From: an uncultured Clostridia bacterium
GTDB lineage: Bacteria > Bacillota > Clostridia > Oscillospirales > Ruminococcaceae
Assembly (NCBI GenBank): GCA_945876755.1
Contig: CAMCPM010000008.1
Coordinates: 1-64,000, forward strand
DNA: 64,000 nucleotides
Direction: 5' to 3'
Numbering within the stretch: position 1 is the stretch's first letter; each line of letters opens with the position of its first letter. Positions 32,650 to 40,734 of this stretch are shown here, piece after piece. Both the position numbers and the translations under genes were made by a program. The notes under the pieces are model-generated. The model was not told the DNA's origin and ran no database searches. It saw nothing but the letters and a program-made list of their open reading frames with translations.

Positions 32650-32700
32650 TTGACAAGATAGTAAGGGTATGATATACTTATGCCAAAAACGTTCGTTAGC
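32650..32700 (+). promoter_or_regulatory. GNAT gene promoter and mirrored TetR operator
   Basis: TTGACA (32650-32655) and TATACT (32673-32678) are 17 bases apart. AAAACGTTCGTTAGC (32686-32700) is the inverted copy of the operator at 32561-32575 with one change. Both promoters also begin with TTGACAAGATA. Confidence 0.85.
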
Positions 32701-32760
32701 CCGAATGATATAAGAACAGGCAGAAAATCGTTATTATGTGATGTTTCGGAGGAGAAGAAA

Positions 32761-33243
32761 ATGAATAAGATATATGCTGCAAGAGATGAGGATAAGCAAG
32801 AAATTTTAAATCTTTACAGAACCATGCTTTTCGGACCTGCTGATTGGAATGAATACTACCCAAATGAAGATACTATCGAATTTGATTTATCCAGAGATGC
32901 ACTGTTTGTAATGAAGAATGACGAGGGACAGATTATTGCGGCAATTTCCATTGATGAGGATGAAGCCGTTGACAAGCTTGATTGCTGGGACAAGGCGCTT
33001 ATTCCAAGCGCTGAACTGTCAAGGCTGTGTGTACGAAAGGATATGCAAAACCGTGGCATAGCCAAGGAAATGATGCGATATGTATTTGATATCCTTAAAA
33101 AAGAAGGAAAAAAAGGTGTTCATATCCTGGTGAAAACAGGTCATAAGGCAGCGTTTTCATCATACGGCGCCCTTGGCTTTAAGGCTGTGGGTGAATGTAA
33201 TATGTTCGGCAAGGATTTCATCTGTATGGAGTTAAAGCTTTAA
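32761..33243 (+). CDS. GNAT-family N-acetyltransferase, 160 aa
   Basis: The acetyl-CoA loop is RLCVRKDMQNRGIAKEMM, followed by helix FDILKKEGKKGVHILV and the final strand with GALGFKAVGE. The start is ATG 32761 directly after a GGAGGAGAAGAAA site; an ATG at 32680 lies upstream of the operator and is unlikely. It is divergent from tetR and shares the mirrored operator. The substrate is unknown; a detoxification role fits the TetR control. Confidence 0.9.
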   Translation: MNKIYAARDEDKQEILNLYRTMLFGPADWNEYYPNEDTIEFDLSRDALFVMKNDEGQIIAAISIDEDEAVDKLDCWDKALIPSAELSRLCVRKDMQNRGIAKEMMRYVFDILKKEGKKGVHILVKTGHKAAFSSYGALGFKAVGECNMFGKDFICMELKL

Positions 33244-33336
33244 TTTTTTGCCGGAAGAAATTTTTCTGTGAGCAACTTATAAAAACGGCGCAAAATTTGC
33301 GCAGGCAAACGTAAGCGGAATAGGAGACATTGTAAT

Positions 33337-33876
33337 ATGAAAAGGTATATTGCATTATTAAGGGGTATCAATATCAGCGGCAAAAACAAGATAGCCATGT
33401 CAGCGTTAAAAGCTGGACTTTCCGAGCTTGGTTTTGCAGATGCGTCTACATATCTTAACAGCGGAAATGTAGTTTTCAGCAGCGAAATAAATGATAAAAA
33501 AATTCTTGCGGACAAAATCCAATCAATGATAAAAGAAAAATTTGAGTTGGATATACCGATATATGTTCTTTTGCAGGAGGAACTACAAGATATATTAGAC
33601 AATGCACCGAATTGGTGGGACAGCAATAATAAAGAAATTTACGATAACATCATCTTCATTATGCCGCCTCTGACTTATGATGAATTGTATAATGAGATCG
33701 GTTCTCCAAAGGATGAATATGAAAAAATATGCAATTACAAAAATATTGTATTCTGGTCCTTCAGCCGTAAGGATTACCGGAAAACAAACTGGTGGTCAAA
33801 GACTGCAAGTTCAAACGTAAGCAGTATGATCACAATAAGGACAGCAAATACGTTGAGAAAAATAGCTGAAATGTGA
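33337..33876 (+). CDS. DUF1697 family protein, 179 aa
   Basis: The start KRYIALLRGINISGKNKIAM and the block ASTYLNSGNVVFSSE are the hallmarks of DUF1697, a small conserved bacterial family of unknown function. Length is normal. ATG 33337 has a GGAGACATT site. It follows the GNAT gene by 93 bases and may be read from the same promoter, although a separate unit cannot be ruled out. Confidence 0.88.
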   Translation: MKRYIALLRGINISGKNKIAMSALKAGLSELGFADASTYLNSGNVVFSSEINDKKILADKIQSMIKEKFELDIPIYVLLQEELQDILDNAPNWWDSNNKEIYDNIIFIMPPLTYDELYNEIGSPKDEYEKICNYKNIVFWSFSRKDYRKTNWWSKTASSNVSSMITIRTANTLRKIAEM

Positions 33877-34063
33877 TATCCTGCAATTCCGTTCTTTGGC
33901 AATAATATTGCTCTTTGGAAGTAATTAAACACCAAAGTCGTGAATTATTCATAAAATTATAAAAAATATTGCATTTTCTGTTCCTCAATGATATAATAAA
34001 ACAAATAATAACTTTCAAATATATCAAAATAAGAGGGACTGTATTAATGCGGATAAATAATAT

Positions 34064-34177
34064 AATCCCCTTATAGTAGAGAATCGAAATAACAAAAATT
34101 CGAGACTACAATAAGGGGATTGTTTTATGCCAAGAAAAAGTCATAAAAACCGGAAACATTTATATTGCATGAATTAA
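34064..34177 (+). mobile_element. Imperfect inverted repeat with a 16-codon frame (possible IS end)
   Basis: AATCCCCTTAT (34064-34074) pairs with ATAAGGGGATT (34111-34121), with further pairing of GTAG/CTAC and TCGAA/TTCGA inside. An ATG at 34127 opens a frame MPRKSHKNRKHLYCMN that stops at 34177. The hairpin followed by a short basic start resembles the edge of an insertion sequence whose transposase was cut off. I cannot name the family. The stretch 33877-34063 shows no gene. Confidence 0.4.
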
Positions 34178-34833
34178 AAACGTCTTATCAAAATATTAGG
34201 GTGCCTGTGGGGGGCGAGTGTACCGTTTCGGAGAATCTAAGCAGAATCAGCGGATATAATCTTTCTTCATACAAATTTTCAGATGCTCAGAATGTATCTT
34301 TTCAAAAAAGCAGCGCTCCGATATCATTCACTTCAAAGGAAAATTCTGACTATTCTCTGCAAATAATCAACGCAAGATATAATACAACTGTTTCCTGGAC
34401 TGTAAAATGGGTAGACAACAATGCTTTCTCGGGAAGAGACCCACATTTTACGCTTATGTACAGCCTTGACGGAGATGAGCCTATTCCATTAGACGAGAGC
34501 AGCCTTGGACTGTTCGGGCTGGAAGCAGTACCACAGGCGGTATGTTCAAACCCTTATGCAAGCAATAATTACAGATATTTTTACAGCGGATTGCCAAATG
34601 TTGTGGATGGCAAGACGGTGACATATACAGTCACCGAGGAAGCGGCTAACTATATCTGCAAATATGACAGCGATACCGATACATTTATAAACACTCTTAC
34701 GTATATCAAAGATGAAAGCAGAATGATATTCAGAAATTTTGTACCCGTGGTCAAGGACGGACAGACTGTTGCAGTATTATACGGTGTAGTCGATTTGCAG
34801 ACGCTTCCCGAGCAGATAAAAAGAAATGTATGA
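34165..34833 (+). pseudogene. Chimeric remnant: Cna-B-type domain fused to a Cache-domain end
   Basis: The first 180 residues include a SpaA/Cna-B-like beta domain (VSWTVKWVDNNAFSG, then SGLPNVVDGKTVTYTVTEEA). Near 34705 the frame switches to FVPVVKDGQTVAVLYGVVDL and LQTLPEQIKRNV, which is the end of a Cache sensor domain from an unrelated signalling protein. There is no ribosome binding site at the apparent start, no signal peptide and no sorting signal. It is best read as two gene fragments joined by deletion next to the IS-like hairpin. Confidence 0.55.
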
Positions 34834-34946
34834 AAAGAAACGGCAATATTGCAGCAGCAAAGATACAGACAGGAGAGCAAGGTCATAATTTTTTCAGCTT
34901 TAGCTTCGATTTAGATAGGGTTTATTTTATTGGAAGATTGGTTCGA

Positions 34947-35002
34947 ATAAAGACCAAGCAAGTGCCAAAAGCATTTTGCATAAACCAAAGCTCCGCAAAC
35001 GG
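34947..35002 (+). repeat. Fourth, degraded copy of the post-integrase sequence
   Basis: The sequence AAAGACCAAGCA through CTCCGCAAACG matches the segment between the integrase stop and the hairpin at 16540-16580 and 28433-28476, with changes. No integrase codons or tRNA fragment remain. It shows that related elements also reached this site. Confidence 0.55.
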
Positions 35003-35007
35003 AAGTT

Positions 35008-35376
35008 TCATTCGTGGAGTGTCTCAGAAAATATCTCCCAGTAATACCTCCGCTCCGACTGCGGAAAATCATCGAGAATACCATGCTCGGGGTCGTAGAA
35101 AAAACCGTCTGCATACAGCGACCAATGCCAGCAGCGTGGGGTTTCAAGACTGAGAAGTGCGCAATGAGGGAGGTCTGATTTTGTTTGTGCCTGTTTGCGT
35201 TCATGAGAAAATTTTACGCCGTGTTCGGTCAGGACACGCTTCATTTCCCGTAGGTTGGTTTCGCGGTCGTTGCCGAGATATTCGCAGATATGTTCAACAG
35301 ATGTTCCCAGTAGCATTGCAAGTACCGCCTGACCGCATTGCAGGTCTGTAGGTTCGTGAATATAGTTAATGTTCAT
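35008..35376 (-). CDS. Papain-like / C39-like cysteine peptidase family protein, 122 aa
   Basis: The motif TDLQCGQAVLAMLLGTSVEH gives the Gln and Cys of a papain-like peptidase (Cys14). CWHWSLYADGFFYDPEHGIL supplies the His and Asp region. The whole protein is only 122 residues, the size of peptidase C39-like stand-alone domains. A GGTAAAAAAG site precedes the start. It overlaps no other gene and lies beside element remnants, so it may be cargo. The substrate is unknown; it could also be an inactive cysteine-protease-like binding protein. Confidence 0.65.
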   Translation of the reverse strand: MNINYIHEPTDLQCGQAVLAMLLGTSVEHICEYLGNDRETNLREMKRVLTEHGVKFSHERKQAQTKSDLPHCALLSLETPRCWHWSLYADGFFYDPEHGILDDFPQSERRYYWEIFSETLHE

Positions 35377-35570
35377 CTTTTTTACCTTCTCGGATATATT
35401 GTTTTGGAACGGTATTTTTGTACTCGTTGTTTTGGGACAGCAGTTATGTATTGTGCAATATACAAATCAAGTGTAAATATTTGCTCGTTTTAATCCCTAC
35501 TATTGCTCAGCCAAAAGCCTAAAAAATTATCTCATTCCGTGCATATGACGTAATAATTTTCATTAAGTAT

Positions 35571-35592
35571 TGGGGTCAAAAATGGGGTCAAA
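35571..35592. repeat. Two TGGGGTCAAA repeats beside tRNA-fMet
   Basis: TGGGGTCAAA occurs at 35571-35580 and 35583-35592, 67 bases beyond the 3' end of the initiator tRNA gene. This resembles the repeats beside tRNA-Lys and tRNA-Leu(CAG) and may be arm sites of a lost element. Nothing else is recognised between 35377 and 35620. Confidence 0.45.
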
Positions 35593-35619
35593 CCGCAGTT
35601 CCAGATAATTTCGGACAAA

Positions 35620-35656
35620 AGAAAAGCCTCGCAAATAACGTACCTGCGAGGTTTTT
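35620..35656 (-). terminator. Terminator after tRNA-fMet
   Basis: CCTCGCA (35627-35633) pairs with TGCGAGG (35645-35651); on the minus strand the stem is followed by CTTTTCTTTT. Confidence 0.75.
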
Positions 35657-35658
35657 AG

Positions 35659-35735
<77 letters not shown>

Positions 35736-35863
35736 ATATTTAATTTTATCCTCTATCAAGAGTGCTTTATTATTATATCACTTATCATAGTCTTTGTCAA
35801 TACCTTTTTTCAAAAAAATATAATTTTTTTGAAAAAACATTTATATCAAGAATCACCGCATAA

Positions 35864-36490
35864 TTACTTTAAAAAATCCCTCTCCCTTTGTGAAAAAATA
35901 CATCCGCAGTAGTTTTGACGGTAAAGCCCGTATTCAGTCGAAAGTTCTATGCTGCGCTTATAACCGTTTTTCTTTTTAAAATCGGACGGCAAATGCTTCA
36001 CTCCATATTTTTCCGCAAGCTCCTCACCTATTTCATTAAGCTTTTGAGCATTTTTATACGGACTTACCGATAGAGTTGTGGTAAAATAATCATACCCCAG
36101 TTCAGCTGCAAGCTTTGCTGTTTCTTCAAGCCTCATACGATAGCAGGCAAAGCATCTTTCTCCGCCCTCGCGGATATTCTCCAAGCCCTTAACTGCAGCA
36201 TAAAAACGTTGTGACTGCCAGCCATGTTCAATAAAATCTACTTTATTTTTGAACGGCATTTCCGAAATAAGCCGCTTTTGTTCCAGAATACGATGAATAA
36301 ACTCTTCTTCCGGAAAAATATTCGGATTAAAATAAAAAACCGTCACGGAAAGATACTGCGTAAGGTACTCCAGCACAGCGCTTGAGCAAGGCGCACAACA
36401 GCTGTGCAGCAGCAGCTTCGGAGGATTTTCACTGTCCGTCATTTGCAAGATTTTTTCCTGTTCGATACGGTAGTTGCGTTTATTTTCCAT
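35864..36490 (-). CDS. queH: Epoxyqueuosine reductase QueH, 208 aa
   Basis: The cysteine motifs of QueH are present: LLLHSCCAPCSSAVLEYL, GERCFACYRMRLEETA and NYCGCIFSQRERDF. QueH uses an iron-sulfur cluster and another metal to reduce epoxyqueuosine to queuosine in tRNA anticodons. Length is typical. The ATG overlaps the stop of the upstream FeoB-associated gene (TAATG), so translation is coupled. The gene is the last of a leftward group that also includes two DUF3592-like proteins. Confidence 0.93.
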   Translation of the reverse strand: MENKRNYRIEQEKILQMTDSENPPKLLLHSCCAPCSSAVLEYLTQYLSVTVFYFNPNIFPEEEFIHRILEQKRLISEMPFKNKVDFIEHGWQSQRFYAAVKGLENIREGGERCFACYRMRLEETAKLAAELGYDYFTTTLSVSPYKNAQKLNEIGEELAEKYGVKHLPSDFKKKNGYKRSIELSTEYGLYRQNYCGCIFSQRERDFLK

Positions 36491-36666
36491 TACATTTTAT
36501 CCTTTTTATCATTACATTTACAAGAGTACGGGCAATCGCCGCAGCTGCCGGAGCAGCCGTTTTTTCTGCGTTTTTTCATATAATATAATGCAGAAATTAC
36601 CGCCAAAAGAATTACCCCCAAAGCTATAAAATCCTGCACTCCTAACGAAGCGAGCAAACTGCTCAT
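36490..36666 (-). CDS. FeoB-associated Cys-rich membrane protein, 58 aa
   Basis: The 58-residue product has one membrane helix (FIALGVILLAVISALYYM), a basic stretch KKRRKN and then a cysteine-rich tail NGCSGSCGDCPYSCKC, the pattern of the FeoB-associated Cys-rich family (PF12669). These proteins accompany ferrous-iron uptake genes, but no feoB is nearby here. The stop and the queH start overlap in TAATG, so a link to metal supply for QueH is an attractive inference. The start is ATG 36666; a GAAAGGATTG site lies upstream. Confidence 0.88.
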   Translation of the reverse strand: MSSLLASLGVQDFIALGVILLAVISALYYMKKRRKNGCSGSCGDCPYSCKCNDKKDKM

Positions 36667-36670
36667 TCAA

Positions 36671-37336
36671 TCAATCCTTTCGGGAACTATTATATGAAAA
36701 CGGCTTTGTTTTTTCGTTAAACGGCTGAGCAAGAATACTGTTAACATTAACAAAATATTTGCTGTAATTGTCCGGGTCGACATAAACCTTGATAGTTCTT
36801 CCAACATACGGCTCAACAAATTCTTTTATTTGAATTGATTTAAATTCATACTCGTTGACAGTTTCTATTTTAGTAATTATCGCATCGAGAGTTATGCCGT
36901 TTTGTATAATGCGGTCAAAGTTTTTGTTTTTGCGATACAAAACATAACAAAGCACTGCTGCGGCAATACCTGCTAAAAGCATATATATACTTTTAGCATA
37001 CGGAGCTTCTGCAAGGCGCGCCTTGGCAGGATTTTTACTGCTGTATAACAGTTCTACCATGTTTCCTATATAGTCATTTTTGTGAAGCAAGTATCCCCTG
37101 TCGTAACGGTGTATATAGTATTCATATGAAACACCGTCTACAACATATTCAACATATGCATTGCAGACATCCTTATCGTCAGATGTAGAAATATACACAT
37201 CTGTAATCACTCCAACGGCATTTACTGCATCCTTCATAAAAATATTGTAATCCGCAGAAAGAAAAATTCCCCAAAAAATCAGAACCAAACTGACCGGAAC
37301 AAGCGCAAGAATAAAATATTTACTTGTATGAGGCAA
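36671..37336 (-). CDS. DUF3592-like membrane protein, 221 aa
   Basis: Two membrane helices (FILALVPVSLVLIFWGIFLS and MLLAGIAAAVLCYVLY) enclose a beta domain of the DUF3592 type with NAYVEYVVDGVSYEYYI and VELLYSSKNPAKARL. A second small domain follows with GRTIKVYVDPDNYSKYFVN. Its upstream neighbour has the same layout, so they are tandem paralogs separated by 32 bases. The function of the family is unknown. Confidence 0.8.
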   Translation of the reverse strand: MPHTSKYFILALVPVSLVLIFWGIFLSADYNIFMKDAVNAVGVITDVYISTSDDKDVCNAYVEYVVDGVSYEYYIHRYDRGYLLHKNDYIGNMVELLYSSKNPAKARLAEAPYAKSIYMLLAGIAAAVLCYVLYRKNKNFDRIIQNGITLDAIITKIETVNEYEFKSIQIKEFVEPYVGRTIKVYVDPDNYSKYFVNVNSILAQPFNEKTKPFSYNSSRKD

Positions 37337-37368
37337 ATACTTTTTTCACTCACGATAATCTTTCCTTT

Positions 37369-38100
37369 TTATCTGTAATCATGAATTTTTTCTTCATAAG
37401 AAGCATTTTCTGCAAGAGAAAGAATATCCATATAATATTTACTTTTATCGTTGGGGTCAACATATACATCAATACTTGAACCTATAAAGCAGCTCATATC
37501 ATTCATTATGCTTTCGGAGCTGTAAAGATACTTCTCCCCTGTTATCTGGTCTACGACTTCACACTCGACTTTATACGGATGTCTGCCGTTTATCCTTACA
37601 TTTGTAACAGTAACCACATTCGTTATGGTTCCCGTAAGCACCTCTCCTGTTTTAATAAGATTTTTACGCTTTAAGCTTTTATTTATACCGCTGAAGAAAA
37701 GTCCTCCGCCGATCGCACCGAAAACAACACCCATTATACCGAGTATCAGGTACGGAAAAATTGAAGGGAAATGTATATTTCCGGGATCGCCGGGAGCATA
37801 CATTATCTCTATTTCCTTGCCCTCGTACATACCGGTACTGTAATATCCAAGTTCTCTGTCATAGGTTTTTCCGTCAACCTCATAGGTAACAAAAACATTA
37901 TGCTCGGTACGGCTTTCTCCGTTTCTTCTGGTTCTATACGTTTCAATATCGGTTATGACAGCAGTTGTTGTTTCCGAAGTTGCTTCAAACTTCTTATCGG
38001 AAACAAACAGAACTACACCAATAATAAGCATTATAAGTCCTGCCAAAAAGAAAATAAATCCTATTATATTTGTTGTACCTGATGCCTTAGTGACTTTCAT
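37369..38100 (-). CDS. DUF3592 membrane protein, 243 aa
   Basis: Two membrane helices (IIGFIFFLAGLIMLIIGVVL and FPYLILGIMGVVFGAIGGGL) flank a beta domain with TAVITDIETYRTRRNGESR and HNVFVTYEVDGKTYDREL plus EIMYAPGDPGNIHF, the DUF3592 signature. The C-terminal part ends with IDVYVDPNDKSKYYMDILS, which matches the same place in its paralog downstream. It is the first gene of the leftward group that ends with queH. Function unknown. Confidence 0.85.
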   Translation of the reverse strand: MKVTKASGTTNIIGFIFFLAGLIMLIIGVVLFVSDKKFEATSETTTAVITDIETYRTRRNGESRTEHNVFVTYEVDGKTYDRELGYYSTGMYEGKEIEIMYAPGDPGNIHFPSIFPYLILGIMGVVFGAIGGGLFFSGINKSLKRKNLIKTGEVLTGTITNVVTVTNVRINGRHPYKVECEVVDQITGEKYLYSSESIMNDMSCFIGSSIDVYVDPNDKSKYYMDILSLAENASYEEKIHDYR

Positions 38101-38174
38101 AGCATTTCCCCCTATAAAAATGTCCGCTGTGATATATTTATTTTATCACAGCGGTATATTTTTTTCAAGCTTTT

Positions 38175-39524
38175 TTACGTTAAATCTTTCTTTGAAAACG
38201 TCAGAGCCATAAGCTTTTTGTCGAAAACATAACCGCACACAAGCAGAATAGTCATAAGTATCCATACAGCAGGCTCTGAGATCATTACTCCGAAATATCC
38301 CATAACAGGAGCAAGAATAAACGCAACAACAGCTTTTCCCAGCATTTCAACTATACTGCTTGCAACGGGAACAGTTTTCCTGCCAAGACCCTGCAATGAG
38401 CTTCTCATAACGACAAGCACTCCAAGAACGAAATAAAACGGCGTATTTACACGCATATATTTTGAAGCTGTCTCAATGATAAACGGATTTTCCGTACTTG
38501 CAATAAGCTCCACAATGAATCCCGAACCGAAATATCCGATAAGAACTGCAAAAGCAGACCATATCCATGAGATAAGAATGGCGCTTTTCATTCCGGAAAC
38601 GACTCTTTCGGGCTTTCCTGCTCCGAGATTCTGACTGCAATAGGTCGCACACGCCGAACCCAATGCACTGAACGGCAGCATAAGTATACCCGAAATTTTT
38701 CTTGCAGCGGTATGCGCAGCGATAGTATTTGTTCCGAAGCCGTTGATAGCACGCTGCAAAATCAGAGAGCCAACCTCAACTATGCTGAACATAAGCGCAA
38801 AGGAAAGTCCCATTGACATTAACTGTCCGACCTCTGAAAGAGTGATTTTAAATTCTTCCCGTTTGGGAAGCAGGTATGGAAATCTAATAAGAATATATAC
38901 GCAGCAAAGCAAAAACGAAAATGCCTGAGAAATTACTGTTGCATATGCCGCACCGTTTACGCCCATATTTAATTTTACTATGAAAAGCAGGTCAAGTCCA
39001 ACATTTACTACCGAAGAAATTATCAGAAATATCAGCGGAGTGAGACTGTCCCCGACTGCACGGAGTACGCCTGCCGCCATATTATAAAGCATTGCCGTCG
39101 TCATGAAAACAAGTATGATTTTTATGTAGCCGTGAGCCATGTCAAAAATTTCTTCCGGTGTATCAAGCAGCCGCAGAAAATCATTCAGAAAAATCATGCT
39201 CAGTACGGTAAACAATGCGGATACCGACAAACCGAGTATGATCGTTCCTGCAACGGAACGCCGCATATTGGTATGGTCTCCAGCGCCGAAATGACGTGCG
39301 GTAACTATTGAAAAGCCGTTTGTAAGTCCCGACATAAAGCCTATAATAAGATTAGAAATATAGCTTGTCGAACCAAGTGAAGCAAAGGCTTCAACGCCTA
39401 TGGCACGTCCGACGATAATTGCGTCGATCATGCTGTAAAGCTGCTGAAACAGATTGCCGACTATTATCGGAACTGCAAATGAAAGCATTATTTTAAAGGG
39501 ATTTCCCGATGTAAGTTCTCTCAT
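38175..39524 (-). CDS. MATE-family efflux transporter, 449 aa
   Basis: The protein has 12 membrane segments in two repeats, each starting with a MatE motif (FKIMLSFAVPIIVGNLFQQL and LMSMGLSFALMFSIVEVGSL). GRAIGVEAFASLGSTSYISN is also typical. These Na+ or H+ antiporters export cationic drugs and metabolites. The start is ATG 39524 with AAGAAAGG upstream; the ATG at 39545 would bury that site. The gene is single and divergent from the dehydrogenase gene at 39688. Substrate unknown. Confidence 0.93.
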   Translation of the reverse strand: MRELTSGNPFKIMLSFAVPIIVGNLFQQLYSMIDAIIVGRAIGVEAFASLGSTSYISNLIIGFMSGLTNGFSIVTARHFGAGDHTNMRRSVAGTIILGLSVSALFTVLSMIFLNDFLRLLDTPEEIFDMAHGYIKIILVFMTTAMLYNMAAGVLRAVGDSLTPLIFLIISSVVNVGLDLLFIVKLNMGVNGAAYATVISQAFSFLLCCVYILIRFPYLLPKREEFKITLSEVGQLMSMGLSFALMFSIVEVGSLILQRAINGFGTNTIAAHTAARKISGILMLPFSALGSACATYCSQNLGAGKPERVVSGMKSAILISWIWSAFAVLIGYFGSGFIVELIASTENPFIIETASKYMRVNTPFYFVLGVLVVMRSSLQGLGRKTVPVASSIVEMLGKAVVAFILAPVMGYFGVMISEPAVWILMTILLVCGYVFDKKLMALTFSKKDLT

Positions 39525-39687
39525 ATTAAAAACCTTTCTTAACATAATAACGAGCGCTGCTGCTCATTCAGCAGACATAAATAGATTATATCAATTGAAA
39601 CGGTTTGTCAATGGAGAATTTCACGGTAATTTATTAATATTTTTCTTTTTTAATGCAATACTATGCATAAAGAAAGGATTTGATATC

Positions 39688-40635
39688 ATGGCGGTAAAAA
39701 GAGTAAAAACAGTAATATGCGGCGCAGGAAATGTCGGGTCGGCAATTGCTTACGGACTTGCTCTCGAGCAGCTTTGCGGAGACATTGTGCTTACCGACAT
39801 AAATAAAGAAAAAGCATGGGCGGAAGCTGAGGACTTAAAACACGCACTGAGTGCGGAGCATAGCAGCGTTCGTGTAAAAAGCGGCGGTTATGATGAATGT
39901 GCCGACGCTGACTTTGTTATTCTCACAGCAGCGCCGCCGTATCAGAAAGGACAGACCCGTCCCGATATGCTTGAAAAGGCAGCAAAAATCGCCGAAAATA
40001 TTGTACCGCAAATCATGGCTTCCGGCTTTGATGGATTTTTCATCGTGGTAACCAACCCCGTTGATGTAATTACTATGCTTGTGCAAAAACTTTCGGGGCT
40101 GCCATACGGCAGAGTGATCGGTACAGGAACAGCAATTGACACAGCACGGCTGAAAATATATATTTCCGAAAAGCTTCACGTTGACCCGGTAAGCGTAAAT
40201 GCCTTTTGCATGGGTGAACACGGAGACAGTCAGCTTGTTCCTTGGAGTTTGGTTTCTGTCGGCAACAAGCCGCTTGATGAAATCATACGCGACAATCCCG
40301 AACGTCTTAAAGACTTTGATCACGCAAGAGCCGCCGAGGACATCAAGGAGGTCGCATTTGATATTGTCACACGCAAAGGCAGCACCACGTTCGGAATTTC
40401 CGCAGCAGCTTGCAGTATAATCAGTGCAATAGTGCATGACAGTCGTACAGTTATCCCTGTTTCCGCTTATCTGAATGGCGAGTATGGCATAAGCGGAATT
40501 TATGCAGGCGTACCCGCCGTTATCGGCATAGACGGCGTAAAAGAGCTTGTTGAATACCGCCTTTCCCCCGAAGAACTTGCAGCTTTCAGAAGGTCAGCCG
40601 AAATTATCAGGGAATATTACAACACCTTGAGATGA
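39688..40635 (+). CDS. L-lactate/malate dehydrogenase family protein, 315 aa
   Basis: The NAD-binding motif is VKTVICGAGNVGSAIAYGLA, the substrate loop APPYQKGQTRPDMLEKAA, then VVTNPVDVITM and the catalytic histidine in CMGEHGDSQ. Residue Gln102 of classical LDH, which selects pyruvate over oxaloacetate, is a Tyr here (PPYQKGQTR), so the substrate could be a different 2-keto acid. The start is ATG 39688 behind AGAAAGGA. A fermentative role in NADH reoxidation fits the nearby adhE gene. Confidence 0.85.
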   Translation: MAVKRVKTVICGAGNVGSAIAYGLALEQLCGDIVLTDINKEKAWAEAEDLKHALSAEHSSVRVKSGGYDECADADFVILTAAPPYQKGQTRPDMLEKAAKIAENIVPQIMASGFDGFFIVVTNPVDVITMLVQKLSGLPYGRVIGTGTAIDTARLKIYISEKLHVDPVSVNAFCMGEHGDSQLVPWSLVSVGNKPLDEIIRDNPERLKDFDHARAAEDIKEVAFDIVTRKGSTTFGISAAACSIISAIVHDSRTVIPVSAYLNGEYGISGIYAGVPAVIGIDGVKELVEYRLSPEELAAFRRSAEIIREYYNTLR

Positions 40636-40676
40636 ATTTTTATTCGTATAAATTATAATTTATCAATGAGATAGTT

Positions 40677-40717
40677 AAAACGGGTATGCTGCACACGCTT
40701 GCAGCATACCCGTTTTT
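40677..40717. terminator. Bidirectional terminator between the dehydrogenase gene and sigF
   Basis: AAAACGGGTATGCTGC (40677-40692) pairs with GCAGCATACCCGTTTT (40701-40716); T tracts flank both sides. Confidence 0.9.
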
Positions 40718-40734
40718 ATATATAAAAGTATCTC

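Noticed and set aside
39835-40437. 200-codon open frame antisense to the dehydrogenase gene
   Set aside because: It is the complement of a well conserved enzyme and its product shows no known pattern.
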